From: Betaproteobacteria bacterium
GTDB taxonomy: Bacteria > Pseudomonadota > Gammaproteobacteria > Burkholderiales > CAIKXV01
Assembly (NCBI GenBank): GCA_947457885.1
Contig: CANGXU010000014.1
Coordinates: 1 to 39,590, forward strand
Reading direction: 5' to 3'
DNA: 39,590 nucleotides
The notes under the pieces: generated by a model
Databases searched by the model: none
Told to the model about the DNA's origin: nothing
The model's input: only the letters and a program-made list of their open reading frames with translations
Part shown: in pieces, positions 26,519 to 34,305 of the stretch
How positions within the stretch are numbered: position 1 is the stretch's first letter
Layout: each line of letters opens with the position of its first letter
Translations under genes and position numbers: made by a program

Positions 26519-27259
26519 GTGCGCCTGAAAAACAAGGTATCAATCATCACCGGTTCGGCACGCGGCATCGGTCAGGCAACGGCCTTCAAGTTCGCGCGCG
26601 AGGGGGGGAAGGTCGTCGTCTGCGACCTGACGCCGGAACTGATCGAAGAGACCGTCGCCGCAATCCGGAGCGCCGGTGGCGAGGCGATCGGCTGTCTCGT
26701 CGATGTTCGCGACATGCAATCGATCCGCAAGATGGTCGACGAGGTCCTGTCCACGTTCGGGCGCATCGACGTACTGGTGAACAACGCCGGTATCGTAAAG
26801 GACGCCCAGCTCAAGAACATGACCGACGAGCAGTTCGACCTGGTGATCGACATCAACCTGAAGGGCGTCTACAACTGCACCCGTGCGGTCGTGGACACGA
26901 TGCTCCAGCAGCAGTCGGGCGTGATCCTCAGTTCTTCGTCGATCGTCGGGCTGTACGGCAACTTCGGCCAGACCAACTACGCGGCCACCAAAGGCGCAGT
27001 GATCAGCATGACGAAGACCTGGGCGAAGGAACTCGGGCGCAAGGGCATCCGTGCAAACGCGGTCTGTCCGGGGTTCGTCGGCACCACGATCCTCAATTCC
27101 ATGCCGGAGCGAGTGCTGCGCGCGATGGAAGAGAAGGTGCCGTTGGGCCGCCTGGGCAAGCCGGAGGAGATCGCCGATGCCTTTGCCTTCCTCGCCTCGG
27201 ACGAAGCAAGCTACATCAACGGCATCGTCCTCGAAGTCGGCGGCGGCGTCACGCTCTGA
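26519..27259 (+). CDS. Short-chain dehydrogenase/reductase (FabG-like)
   Basis: A 246-residue NAD(P)-dependent SDR of the classical type. It has the cofactor motif TGSARGIG (11-18), NNAG (88-91), and the active site Asn113, Ser141, Tyr154 and Lys158 in the YAATK pattern, plus the SYINGIVLEVGGG tail. Such proteins reduce 3-oxoacyl thioesters or oxidise secondary alcohols; the substrate is unknown. The start is GTG 26519, with GGGAG six bases upstream. It stands alone: preceded by a 259-base gap and convergent with the old-yellow-enzyme gene. Confidence 0.92.
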   Translation: MRLKNKVSIITGSARGIGQATAFKFAREGGKVVVCDLTPELIEETVAAIRSAGGEAIGCLVDVRDMQSIRKMVDEVLSTFGRIDVLVNNAGIVKDAQLKNMTDEQFDLVIDINLKGVYNCTRAVVDTMLQQQSGVILSSSSIVGLYGNFGQTNYAATKGAVISMTKTWAKELGRKGIRANAVCPGFVGTTILNSMPERVLRAMEEKVPLGRLGKPEEIADAFAFLASDEASYINGIVLEVGGGVTL

Positions 27260-27268
27260 CCGCTGAAC

Positions 27269-27289
27269 GGGGCGGCCTCATGCCGCCCC
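27269..27289. terminator. Bidirectional hairpin with the stop codon in its loop
   Basis: A perfect 8-base GC stem (GGGGCGGC / GCCGCCCC) encloses the 5-base loop CTCAT, which contains the TGA of the minus-strand reductase gene. It lies 10 bases after the SDR stop, between convergent genes, so it is a good candidate for terminating both. No T-run is present. Confidence 0.55.
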
Positions 27290-28381
27290 GGTGGGGATCG
27301 TGCCGCGCCAGGTCGCCGCACCAGCCCGTGCGTACTGCGGCGGCAACGCCGTGTTCGAGTCGAGGGCGGCCGCAGCGGCCCAGGGCCAGTGCGGGTTGAA
27401 CAGCATCGCGCGCGCCAGTGCGACCTGGTCGGCACGGCCCTCGGCGAGGATGGCTTCGGCCTGGGCGGCACCGGTGATCATGCCGACCGCGCAGGTGACC
27501 ATGCCGGTCGCTCGGCGGACTGCCTCGGCAAGGCCAACCTGGTAGCCTGGCCCGACCGGGATCTGTGCGGCACTGGCCACGCCGCCACTGGAGACGGTCA
27601 CGTAGTCGCAGCCCAGCGCCTGCAGGGCGGCCGCATAGGCCACGGCGTCGTCCACGCCCCAGCCGCTGTCGGTCCAGTCGCTGCCGTGGATGCGCACGCC
27701 CATCGGACGCTCCGCCGGCCACGCGGCACGCATGGCCGCAAAGGTTTCCAGCGGAAAGCGCATCCGGTTCTCCCGGCTGCCGCCGTACTCGTCGGTGCGG
27801 CGGTTGGACAGCGGCGAGAGGAAGGTCGACAACAGGTAGCCGTGTGCCGAGTGCAACTCGATCAGGTCGATGCCCAGCGCGGCAGCCCGCTCGGTCGCGC
27901 GTACGAAGGCCTCGCGTATCGAGCGCAGTGCGTCGCGGTCCAGCACCGCCGGCACCGGCCAGCCCTCCGCGAACGGCAGGTCGGAGGCGGCCACCACCGG
28001 CCAGGGATCTGCACCGTCTTTCAGGCTGCCGCGGCCTTCCCACGGCCGCTCGCTCGATGCCTTCCTGCCGGCATGCCCGAGCTGGATGCCGATCGGCATG
28101 GCGGAATGGACCCGGCAGAAGCCAAGCACACGAGCCAGCGCAGCCGCGTTGTCGTCGCTGTAGAGCCCGCTGCAGCCATGGGTGATTCGCCCTTGTGCGC
28201 TCACGTGGGTCGCTTCGATCACCAGCAGGCCCGCACCGGACAGGGCAAGGCTGCCGTAGTGCATCAGGTGCCAGTCGTTCATCGATCCGTCGACCGCGCT
28301 GTACTGGCACATGGGCGACACCTGGATGCGGTTCGGCAGTTCGAGTGCGCGCAGGCGCAACGGGGAGAACAGCAGGCTCAT
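27278..28381 (-). CDS. Old yellow enzyme family NADH:flavin oxidoreductase (YqjM-like)
   Basis: A 367-residue FMN-dependent ene-reductase of the YqjM subgroup. It opens with LPNRIQVSPMCQYSA, where Cys25 matches the redox-tuning cysteine of YqjM, and has the substrate histidines in LIELHSAHGYL and the PLSNRRTDEYGGS loop. It would reduce activated C=C bonds using NAD(P)H. The ATG at 28379-28381 has a strong GAGGAGG five bases before it. It follows the SLC13-type transporter gene by ten bases on the same strand, so the pair is probably an operon. Confidence 0.92.
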   Translation of the reverse strand: MSLLFSPLRLRALELPNRIQVSPMCQYSAVDGSMNDWHLMHYGSLALSGAGLLVIEATHVSAQGRITHGCSGLYSDDNAAALARVLGFCRVHSAMPIGIQLGHAGRKASSERPWEGRGSLKDGADPWPVVAASDLPFAEGWPVPAVLDRDALRSIREAFVRATERAAALGIDLIELHSAHGYLLSTFLSPLSNRRTDEYGGSRENRMRFPLETFAAMRAAWPAERPMGVRIHGSDWTDSGWGVDDAVAYAAALQALGCDYVTVSSGGVASAAQIPVGPGYQVGLAEAVRRATGMVTCAVGMITGAAQAEAILAEGRADQVALARAMLFNPHWPWAAAAALDSNTALPPQYARAGAATWRGTIPTGAA

Positions 28382-28391
28382 CGGGACCTCC

Positions 28392-29768
28392 TCAGGCAAA
28401 GTAGCCTAGCAGCCACCACCAGGCGAAGTTCAGCGGCCACAGCAGCAGCAAGGTGAGCAGCGCCTGAACCGGAAACACGCGCGCGGCTTCGCGCACCGGG
28501 ATGCCGGCGGCATAGAGCCCAACGATGACCGGCGGCACCTGGTAGGGCAGCAGGATGGTGGAGAAACCGATGCCATAGAGCATCAGCACGGTCTTGACGT
28601 TCCAGCCGGTGATCGCCGCCAGGTCGCCGGCGAGCGGGCCCAGCAGCGCCGGCTGCCCCGGACTCGTCGCCACCATCGAAGTCAGCGTGGCCACCAGCGA
28701 CAGCATCTGGAAATTCCAGTAGTCCGCGCCGGCGGCAAGGCCGAGCAGCGACGGCAGCCAGGCGCCCACCGCGGTCGAGAGCTTTGCCGCGTCGATCATC
28801 GCGGCCACGCCAAGCACCGCACCGATGTAGAAGAAGCCCGACAGTTTCACCCGGTCATTCATCGCATGCACGTCGATGATGCCCAGCCGAGGCAGCAGGC
28901 AGGCGAGTCCCGCGCCCATGCCGATCCAGCCGGGGCGTATGTGGTGCACGAAGTCGGTGGCCCAGAGCGCCAGCGCACTGCCGAGGATCACCGCCATCCG
29001 CCATTCGGCCGCGGACATCGGCGGCAGCGGCGCAGTCGCCGCAGGCGGCGAGACGCGGTCACGAAACAGCCACTCGATCAGCAGGACCGTCATCACCGCC
29101 TTGGCGAACCCCTGTACCGGAAAGTGCAGCTTCAGGTACTCGAGGTAGAGGATCTGGACGCCGTACATCGATTCAGCGGATCCGGCGAGCACAAGGTTCG
29201 GGATATTCGCCGGAAGGATCGCCGCGCCCACCTGGAAACTGCCGATCAGCATCACCAGCATGATGCCGTTGAAACCCTTGCTGCCTGGCCTCAGGCCCAG
29301 CCTTTCGCAGAATGCCAGCAGGATGGGCACCATCAGCAGGATGCGACCCACCGTCGCGGGCATTACGAAGCAGAGCACGGTGGTGACCAGCATGGTGCCG
29401 ATCAGCGCACGCCGGTAGCTGCCACTGAAGGCGCCCAGCAGTTGCGAGGCCAGGCGCAGTCCCAGGCCAGACGCGCGCACCGCCTCGGCCATGATCAGCC
29501 CGCCGAACACCAGCCAGAGCGTACTGGTGGTGAAACCCGAGAAGACGACCTCGTTCGGCACGACCGCGGTGACCGCCGCGAGGAACAGGAAGGCGAGCGC
29601 GACCAGGTACTCCGGCACCGCCGCTGTCGCCCAGAGCCCGATCGCGAATACGGCGAGCGCGACCACCTTGAGCGTGGTCGCCTGCGCGGGATCGGCGACA
29701 GGCCACAGGAACAGCGTCGCTGCGCAAGCCAGGACCATCATGGCCAGCGCCTGGGAAACTCGATGCAT
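28392..29768 (-). CDS. SLC13/DASS-family anion transporter
   Basis: A 458-residue inner-membrane protein with about 11-12 hydrophobic segments. Its layout resembles the DASS (SLC13) family of dicarboxylate/sulfate transporters: the STLWLVFGGLIMAEAV helix, the ILLMVPILLAF segment, and two re-entrant-loop-like stretches (ILPANIPNLVLAGS; TSPGQPALLGPLAG). The canonical SNT motifs are not obvious, so the substrate is uncertain; an organic acid is likely. ATG 29768 is chosen for the first membrane segment, and its ribosome site is weak. Ten bases separate it from the old-yellow-enzyme gene downstream. It diverges from the DapA-family gene. Confidence 0.82.
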   Translation of the reverse strand: MHRVSQALAMMVLACAATLFLWPVADPAQATTLKVVALAVFAIGLWATAAVPEYLVALAFLFLAAVTAVVPNEVVFSGFTTSTLWLVFGGLIMAEAVRASGLGLRLASQLLGAFSGSYRRALIGTMLVTTVLCFVMPATVGRILLMVPILLAFCERLGLRPGSKGFNGIMLVMLIGSFQVGAAILPANIPNLVLAGSAESMYGVQILYLEYLKLHFPVQGFAKAVMTVLLIEWLFRDRVSPPAATAPLPPMSAAEWRMAVILGSALALWATDFVHHIRPGWIGMGAGLACLLPRLGIIDVHAMNDRVKLSGFFYIGAVLGVAAMIDAAKLSTAVGAWLPSLLGLAAGADYWNFQMLSLVATLTSMVATSPGQPALLGPLAGDLAAITGWNVKTVLMLYGIGFSTILLPYQVPPVIVGLYAAGIPVREAARVFPVQALLTLLLLWPLNFAWWWLLGYFA

Positions 29769-29899
29769 CCTGAACCGATCCGGGAGTCCGTCGAACACGC
29801 GCGCGGCCGGTGCGGCCGTCTGCAGCCCGGAACCCCGGGCGTCGCCGCAGGCTACCGCAGCCTGCCGGGCGCCCGCAACCGTGGCGAAGGTCGCACGGC

Positions 29900-29905
29900 T
29901 ATAAT
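29900..29905 (+). promoter_or_regulatory. Perfect -10 box (TATAAT) for the DapA-family gene
   Basis: A perfect TATAAT lies 41 bases before the ATG at 29947, giving a leader of about 35 bases. The -35 region is poor (AACCGT at 17 bases spacing), so an activator may help. It is inside the 178-base divergent region shared with the transporter gene. Confidence 0.5.
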
Positions 29906-29946
29906 CCGGGTCCCTTTCCGTGGCACGCGATTGCGCCGAGGACCCG

Positions 29947-30867
29947 ATGAGCCAAGCCCCCCTCCTGACCGGCGTCCTTGCGCCGGTCATCACGCCCTTC
30001 AAGCCGGACCTCTCGCCGGATGTCGAGCGCTATGTCCGGCATTGCAAATGGCTGCTCGCCAACGGCTGCAGTGGCCTCGCGATCTTCGGCACCAACAGCG
30101 AGGCGAACTCGCTCTCGCTCGACGAGCGGAAGATGCTGCTCGAAGCGCTGCTCGAAGCCGGCGTGCCGGCCTCGAAGCTGATGCCGGGCACCGGCTGCTG
30201 CGCGCTGACCGACTCGGTCGCACTCACCCGCTTCGCCGTCGAGCGCGGGGTGGCGGGAGCGCTGATGCTGCCGCCGTTCTTCTACAAGGGCGTGAGCGAC
30301 GAAGGTCTGTACCGCAACTTTGCCGAGATCGCGCAGCGGGTGGGCGACTCACGCCTTAAGATCTATCTGTACCACATCCCGCCGATGACGGCGGTGCCGT
30401 TCTCGCTGGGCCTGGTCGAGCGCCTGCTCAAGGACTATGCGGGCACCGTCGTCGGCATGAAAGACAGCGGCGGCGACTGGAAGAACATGGAAGCGATGCT
30501 GAAGGCGTTCCCCGGCTTCCAGTTCTTCCCGGGCAGCGAGGAGTTCCTGCTGGCGGGTATGCGCCTGGGAGCAGTCGGTACCATCACCGCCACCGCGAAC
30601 ATCGGGCCTGCTGCGATCGACGCGCTGTTCCGAAACTGGCAGGATCCGAAGGCAGATGCGATGCAGGAGGCGATCACCGACTTCCGGCGCGCGATCACCC
30701 GCTTCCCGCAGATTCCAGCCCTGAAACACACTACCGCCCTGTACACCGGCCATGCGCAGTGGGCAGTGACCCGTCCGCCGCTGGTGCAGCTCGGCTCAGA
30801 GCAGGGCAGCGCGCTCGCGGCCGAACTCCAGCGGCGGGGCTTCGACATGCCCGGCATCGGCGACTGA
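29947..30867 (+). CDS. DapA-family Schiff-base lyase/aldolase
   Basis: A 306-residue class I aldolase-like protein of the dihydrodipicolinate synthase family. The Schiff-base Lys172 is in VVGMKDSGGD, the catalytic Tyr142 is in YLYHIPPMT, and the substrate-carboxylate loop is FGTNSEANS (48-56) where true DapA has GTTGE. These changes and the absence of lysine-pathway genes suggest a catabolic role, such as cleaving or making a 4-hydroxy-2-oxo acid, instead of DHDPS. ATG 29947 has GAGG six bases upstream. The GlcG-like gene lies 87 bases downstream. Confidence 0.88.
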   Translation: MSQAPLLTGVLAPVITPFKPDLSPDVERYVRHCKWLLANGCSGLAIFGTNSEANSLSLDERKMLLEALLEAGVPASKLMPGTGCCALTDSVALTRFAVERGVAGALMLPPFFYKGVSDEGLYRNFAEIAQRVGDSRLKIYLYHIPPMTAVPFSLGLVERLLKDYAGTVVGMKDSGGDWKNMEAMLKAFPGFQFFPGSEEFLLAGMRLGAVGTITATANIGPAAIDALFRNWQDPKADAMQEAITDFRRAITRFPQIPALKHTTALYTGHAQWAVTRPPLVQLGSEQGSALAAELQRRGFDMPGIGD

Positions 30868-30954
30868 ACCGGCGACATAGCCGTCCTTGTGCCCCAGGCC
30901 CGCCACGGCCATCAGGCATCTCTAACAGCATACAGACGATACGAGGGGACAACC

Positions 30955-31389
30955 ATGGCTGCACTAACGTTGAAGCAGGCAGGCATCATCGTCGACAAGG
31001 CGATCGAGAAGGCGCGCGAAATGAAGATCCCCGCACTGGGCGTGATCGTGCTCGATGCATCGGGCCACACCGTGGCCTACAAGCGCGAAGACGGTGCAAC
31101 CATGTTCCGCGAGGACATCGCCCGCGGCAAGGCCTGGGGTGCAGTCGCCATGGGCTGCTCCAGCCGCTCGCTCGCCAAGCGGGCGCAAAGCAACCCGAAC
31201 TTCATGATCACCCTCGCTGCGACCGCCGACGGCAGGTTCCTGCCGCAGATGGGCGGCGTGCTGATCAAGGACGCCGCCGGCAACATCCTGGGCGCGGCCG
31301 GCGCCAGTGGGGCGAGCGGGGACCAGGACGAAGCCTGCTGTGTGTTCGGCATCGAGCAGGCAGGACTGATCGCGGACGCGTCCGAGTAG
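30955..31389 (+). CDS. GlcG/HbpS-like heme-binding-fold protein
   Basis: A 144-residue protein of the GlcG/HbpS (DUF336) family. It has the alpha/beta pattern LTLKQAGIIVDKAIEKARE, then ALGVIVLDASGHTVAYKRED and a late Gly/Ala-rich GAAGASGASGDQDEAC loop. Unlike HbpS it has no signal peptide, so it is likely cytoplasmic. The family is often found beside catabolic genes, but its role is unknown; it may bind a small ligand or heme. ATG 30955 has GAGGGG about seven bases before it. It follows the DapA-family gene and probably shares its promoter. Confidence 0.85.
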   Translation: MAALTLKQAGIIVDKAIEKAREMKIPALGVIVLDASGHTVAYKREDGATMFREDIARGKAWGAVAMGCSSRSLAKRAQSNPNFMITLAATADGRFLPQMGGVLIKDAAGNILGAAGASGASGDQDEACCVFGIEQAGLIADASE

Positions 31390-31397
31390 CATGCTTC

Positions 31398-31431
31398 ATG
31401 GTTCCGGAGCCCGCGCGGGCTGCGGAACCAT
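31398..31431. terminator. Strong bidirectional hairpin between convergent genes
   Basis: A 34-base near-perfect inverted repeat: arms ATGGTTCCG and CGGAACCAT flank an inner palindrome (AGCCCGCGCGGGCT), broken by one G-G mismatch. It lies between the GlcG-like gene (plus) and a Bug binding-protein gene (minus), and should end both transcripts. There is no long T-run. Confidence 0.7.
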
Positions 31432-31437
31432 CTGCCC

Positions 31438-32442
31438 TCACTCGGCGCGGATCTTCGCCTCGCGCGCGATCTTTGCGAAGCGCTCCAGGTCGACTGCGAT
31501 CCGCTTGCGAAACTCGTCGGGGGTGTTGCCGACGGGAACCGTGCCGTCGCCCTGCAGCCGCTCCAGCACGTCGGGCATGCGCAGCGTTCCGGTGTACTCC
31601 GCGTGCATCCGCGCAATCAGTTCCTTCGAGGCCTTCGGCGGCAGCAGCAGGCCGAACCAGGTGCCGATGTCGAAGCCCGGATAGCCGCTTTCGGCGATCG
31701 TGGGCAGGTCGGGCAGGACGCCCGAGCGCTTGGCGGTAGTCATCGCGATCGGCCGCAGCTTGCCGCCCTTGATGTGGCCGATGGCCGCGTTGATCGGCGA
31801 GGAAAACAATTGCGCTTCGCCGGCGATCACCGCGGCCAGCGCGGGGCCGGCTCCCTTGTATGGCAGGTGCACGGTGCGGATCCCCGCGGCACGGTCAAGC
31901 ATCTCGCCGGAGAAGTGGCTGCCGGCACCGATGCCCGAGGATGCGTAGTTGAGCGAGCGCGTGCGTGCCAGCGCCACCAGTTCCTTCAGGTTGGTGACCG
32001 GCACCGTCGGGTTCACCACCAGCACGTGCGGTACCTCGGCGATCAGCGATACCGGGCTGAAGTCGACCAGCGTACGGTAGGGCAGTTTCTCCTGGATCGC
32101 CGGCGCGATCACCGCGCTGGTCGACTGCGTGAGGATGGACGTGTAGCCGTCGGGCGCCGAACGGGAGGTTATTTCCATCGCGATAGTACCAGCGGCGCCG
32201 GGGCGGTTATCTATCACCACGGGCTGGCCGAACCGCTCGCTCAGCCGGGGCGTGAGGACTCGTGCGAGTGTGTCCGCGCCGCCGCCGGGCGAAGCCGGGA
32301 TCAGCAGGCGGATCGGTCGGGCCGGCCATCCGTCGCCTGGCTTCTGCGCAAGGGCTGCAGGTGCCCCGGCAAAGACGGCGGCAGACAGTAGAACGAGTGT
32401 GCAGGCGCGGGGCGCGCAGCCGGCAGTGGCGAAGCGGGTCAT
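31438..32442 (-). CDS. Bug-family TTT periplasmic binding protein
   Basis: A 334-residue exported receptor of the Bug/TctC family, third in this window. Signal peptide is about residues 1-32 (ends PAALAQ). It shows PIRLLIPASPGGGADTLAR, DNRPGAAGTIAME, APDGYTSILTQ, VHLPYKGAGPAL and PDLPTIAESGYPGF. The ATG at 32440-32442 has AAGGAG seven bases upstream. It lies 131 bases downstream of the aconitase-X small-subunit gene and carries its own ribosome site; a hairpin lies in the gap. It probably captures the substrate of the aconitase-X pathway. No TctA/TctB genes are near. Confidence 0.92.
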   Translation of the reverse strand: MTRFATAGCAPRACTLVLLSAAVFAGAPAALAQKPGDGWPARPIRLLIPASPGGGADTLARVLTPRLSERFGQPVVIDNRPGAAGTIAMEITSRSAPDGYTSILTQSTSAVIAPAIQEKLPYRTLVDFSPVSLIAEVPHVLVVNPTVPVTNLKELVALARTRSLNYASSGIGAGSHFSGEMLDRAAGIRTVHLPYKGAGPALAAVIAGEAQLFSSPINAAIGHIKGGKLRPIAMTTAKRSGVLPDLPTIAESGYPGFDIGTWFGLLLPPKASKELIARMHAEYTGTLRMPDVLERLQGDGTVPVGNTPDEFRKRIAVDLERFAKIAREAKIRAE

Positions 32443-32468
32443 CCTGGACTCCTTGAGTATTCCCGGCG

Positions 32469-32485
32469 GCGGCGCTTGGCGCCGC
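32469..32485 (-). other. Intercistronic hairpin before the Bug gene
   Basis: A perfect 7-base stem (GCGGCGC / GCGCCGC) with loop TTG lies in the 131-base gap between the aconitase-X small subunit and the Bug gene. No T-run follows, so it is more likely to stabilise the downstream mRNA or cause partial termination than to be a full stop. Confidence 0.35.
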
Positions 32486-32573
32486 ACCGCGATCAACCGA
32501 CGATTCTACCTGCGCCACCCGTTTCCTGACGGTTGCTGTCTCGCCCACGGACCATCCTGCGCCGACAGGACGG

Positions 32574-33011
32574 CTAGGGTGCCCGCTCCAGCAGCTCGAT
32601 CACCCGCCGCCCGGGATCCACGCGCACCCGGTCTCCGGTGCGGATCACCGCCAGCGGATCCGGCGACCAGCCCTCGGTGATCGCGATGTCGGCAAAGATC
32701 GCGCCCTGTACCATGACAGGGTTCGTCACACCGAAGACGAACGCCTTCGGCGCGATGCCCTTGCCCTTGATGTCATGGAACGCCCATCCTGCGGCAATGC
32801 CGCCCTTGGCGGTCGGGAAGAACAGGATCTTGTCGCGGATGCTGACGCCTTCGAGCTTGTGGCCTGGCTTCGAGATCACCCCGGTCCAGCGGTCCAGGTC
32901 GTAGCGCGGACTGAAGCCCTCGGTCGAGATGACCGCCTCGCCCTCGACGACCGGCCCGGCGGCACGGTCGACGGCGATGGTCAGCAGCACCGGCTTCACG
33001 CTTGCACTCAT
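32574..33011 (-). CDS. Aconitase-X small (swivel) subunit
   Basis: A 145-residue protein of the DUF126 family, the small swivel subunit of aconitase X. Recognisable parts are GEAVISTEGFSPRYDLDRWTG (shortened: ISTEGFSPRYDLDRWTG) near residues 29-45, GHKLEGVSIRDKILFFPTAKG at the middle (key residues FPTAKG), and FGVTNPVMVQGAIFADIA. The swivel is thought to close over the substrate in the large subunit. Its ATG overlaps the stop of the large-subunit gene (ATGA), which is typical for a coupled heterodimer. In bacteria the two-chain form has been linked to cis-3-hydroxy-L-proline dehydration. Confidence 0.9.
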   Translation of the reverse strand: MSASVKPVLLTIAVDRAAGPVVEGEAVISTEGFSPRYDLDRWTGVISKPGHKLEGVSIRDKILFFPTAKGGIAAGWAFHDIKGKGIAPKAFVFGVTNPVMVQGAIFADIAITEGWSPDPLAVIRTGDRVRVDPGRRVIELLERAP

Positions 33012-34264
33012 TTCACGGCTCCGGTCAGGGCGGTCTCGATGCAGTCCTCGGTACGGCGCAGGATCGTGTTGAAGCGGTGCGCTGTGATCGTGTTCACGAG
33101 TTTCGCTGAGTTGGTCACCAGGCTGGTCCAGCCCATGCGCTGCTTCATCGGGGTCAGGTCCTGCAGGATGTAGAAGCAGACGCCCTCCAGTACGATGCCG
33201 CCCGCGGCCTCGATCCGGTCGATGTAGCCCAGTTCGGAGGCACTGCGCTTCATCGCGTTGCTGGTCGTCACGAAGAGCTTCGAGTCCGGAGCGACCTGCC
33301 TTCCGTCCAACAGTTCCGAGATGTGCTTGAGTTCGAACAGCGAAAGCTGCGGCGCGGAGAACACGACAAGGTTGCAGCGGCCGTCCTTCACGTCGTATCC
33401 GGCGTAGACCCGGTCGATGTCGGCACGGGTGATACGCATGCGGTCTGTCGGCGTGTTTCCTCTGAGCGCGGCCTCGACCGAGGGGGCCTCCGGCGTCACG
33501 CCGACCATGTGGAACATCGCATGCGAGCCGTAGCTGGCAAGCGACGCACCCAGATGCTTGAGTTCGTCCGAAGTCGGCGCTCGACGCAGCGGCGAACCGC
33601 CTGGCCCGGAGAACACCGGCACCGCGTAGTAGCTCTGGTGCGGCTCGCCGACGAGCCGCCCGATCGCGCCCCAGTCGGCGTAGTCTGACGGATCGACATC
33701 GAGCTCGACCGTGAAGTTGCCGCGCCGTACCGTATCGAGGTGGAAACCGTACTCGGGGGTGCGCCCGGTGATCGCGCTGGCGAGCGCCGACGGACCGCCT
33801 TCGAAATTCGTGCGCGCGCCGAACACCGAATTGGCATAGATCACCGTGCCCGTGTCGCCCCATGCGACGTGCTCACCCAGGTGCGGCTGGTACAGCGTCT
33901 GGTAGTTGATGCAGGTGTCGGCAGTGATCACGTTCATCTGACGCAGGTGGGCGATGATCTGCCGCTCCTTCTCGACTTCGTCCTCGACCTGCCCGAGCTG
34001 CTTTACATGGGCGAAGTCCACGCAACGCGCATTGGTGGTGATGCCCACTGCGCAATGAGTACCGGCCTCGGCCATCTGCTTCAGGCGCGACAGGCCAGCG
34101 TCTCCCATCACCTCGATGTCGCCCATCATGTGCGCATTGCTGATCGGTACGAAGCGCTTCGCGCCGAAGAAGGTGCCAACGGCGACCTGGAAGTCGATCG
34201 CTTCCTTGACTGCCGGCCCGCGCTCGCCGCGCTGCATCGCCTGCTCTTCGTCGTTCAGTTGCAT
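33008..34264 (-). CDS. Aconitase-X large (catalytic) subunit
   Basis: A 418-residue DUF521-type catalytic subunit of aconitase X, an iron-sulfur dehydratase. It starts MQLNDEEQAMQRGERGPAV, has VPISNAHMMGDIEVMGDAG, the Cys-containing TTNARCVDFAHV (a likely Fe-S ligand), TCINYQTLYQPHLGEHVAWG, and the late EGVCFYI with another cysteine. Bacterial relatives dehydrate cis-3-hydroxy-L-proline, archaeal ones mevalonate-5-phosphate. No hydroxyproline-pathway partner is seen here, so the substrate is open. The stop overlaps the small-subunit start by four bases; the deacylase gene ends 41 bases upstream. Confidence 0.92.
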   Translation of the reverse strand: MQLNDEEQAMQRGERGPAVKEAIDFQVAVGTFFGAKRFVPISNAHMMGDIEVMGDAGLSRLKQMAEAGTHCAVGITTNARCVDFAHVKQLGQVEDEVEKERQIIAHLRQMNVITADTCINYQTLYQPHLGEHVAWGDTGTVIYANSVFGARTNFEGGPSALASAITGRTPEYGFHLDTVRRGNFTVELDVDPSDYADWGAIGRLVGEPHQSYYAVPVFSGPGGSPLRRAPTSDELKHLGASLASYGSHAMFHMVGVTPEAPSVEAALRGNTPTDRMRITRADIDRVYAGYDVKDGRCNLVVFSAPQLSLFELKHISELLDGRQVAPDSKLFVTTSNAMKRSASELGYIDRIEAAGGIVLEGVCFYILQDLTPMKQRMGWTSLVTNSAKLVNTITAHRFNTILRRTEDCIETALTGAVK

Positions 34265-34305
34265 GGATTACCTCTGTTTTGGTGCCGCGCGCAATGTGCA
34301 GGCGG

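Noticed and set aside
29947-30867. DapA-family gene as lysine-pathway dihydrodipicolinate synthase
   Set aside because: The GTTGE motif is replaced by GTNSE, the Tyr motif reads YHIPP, and no lysine genes are near.
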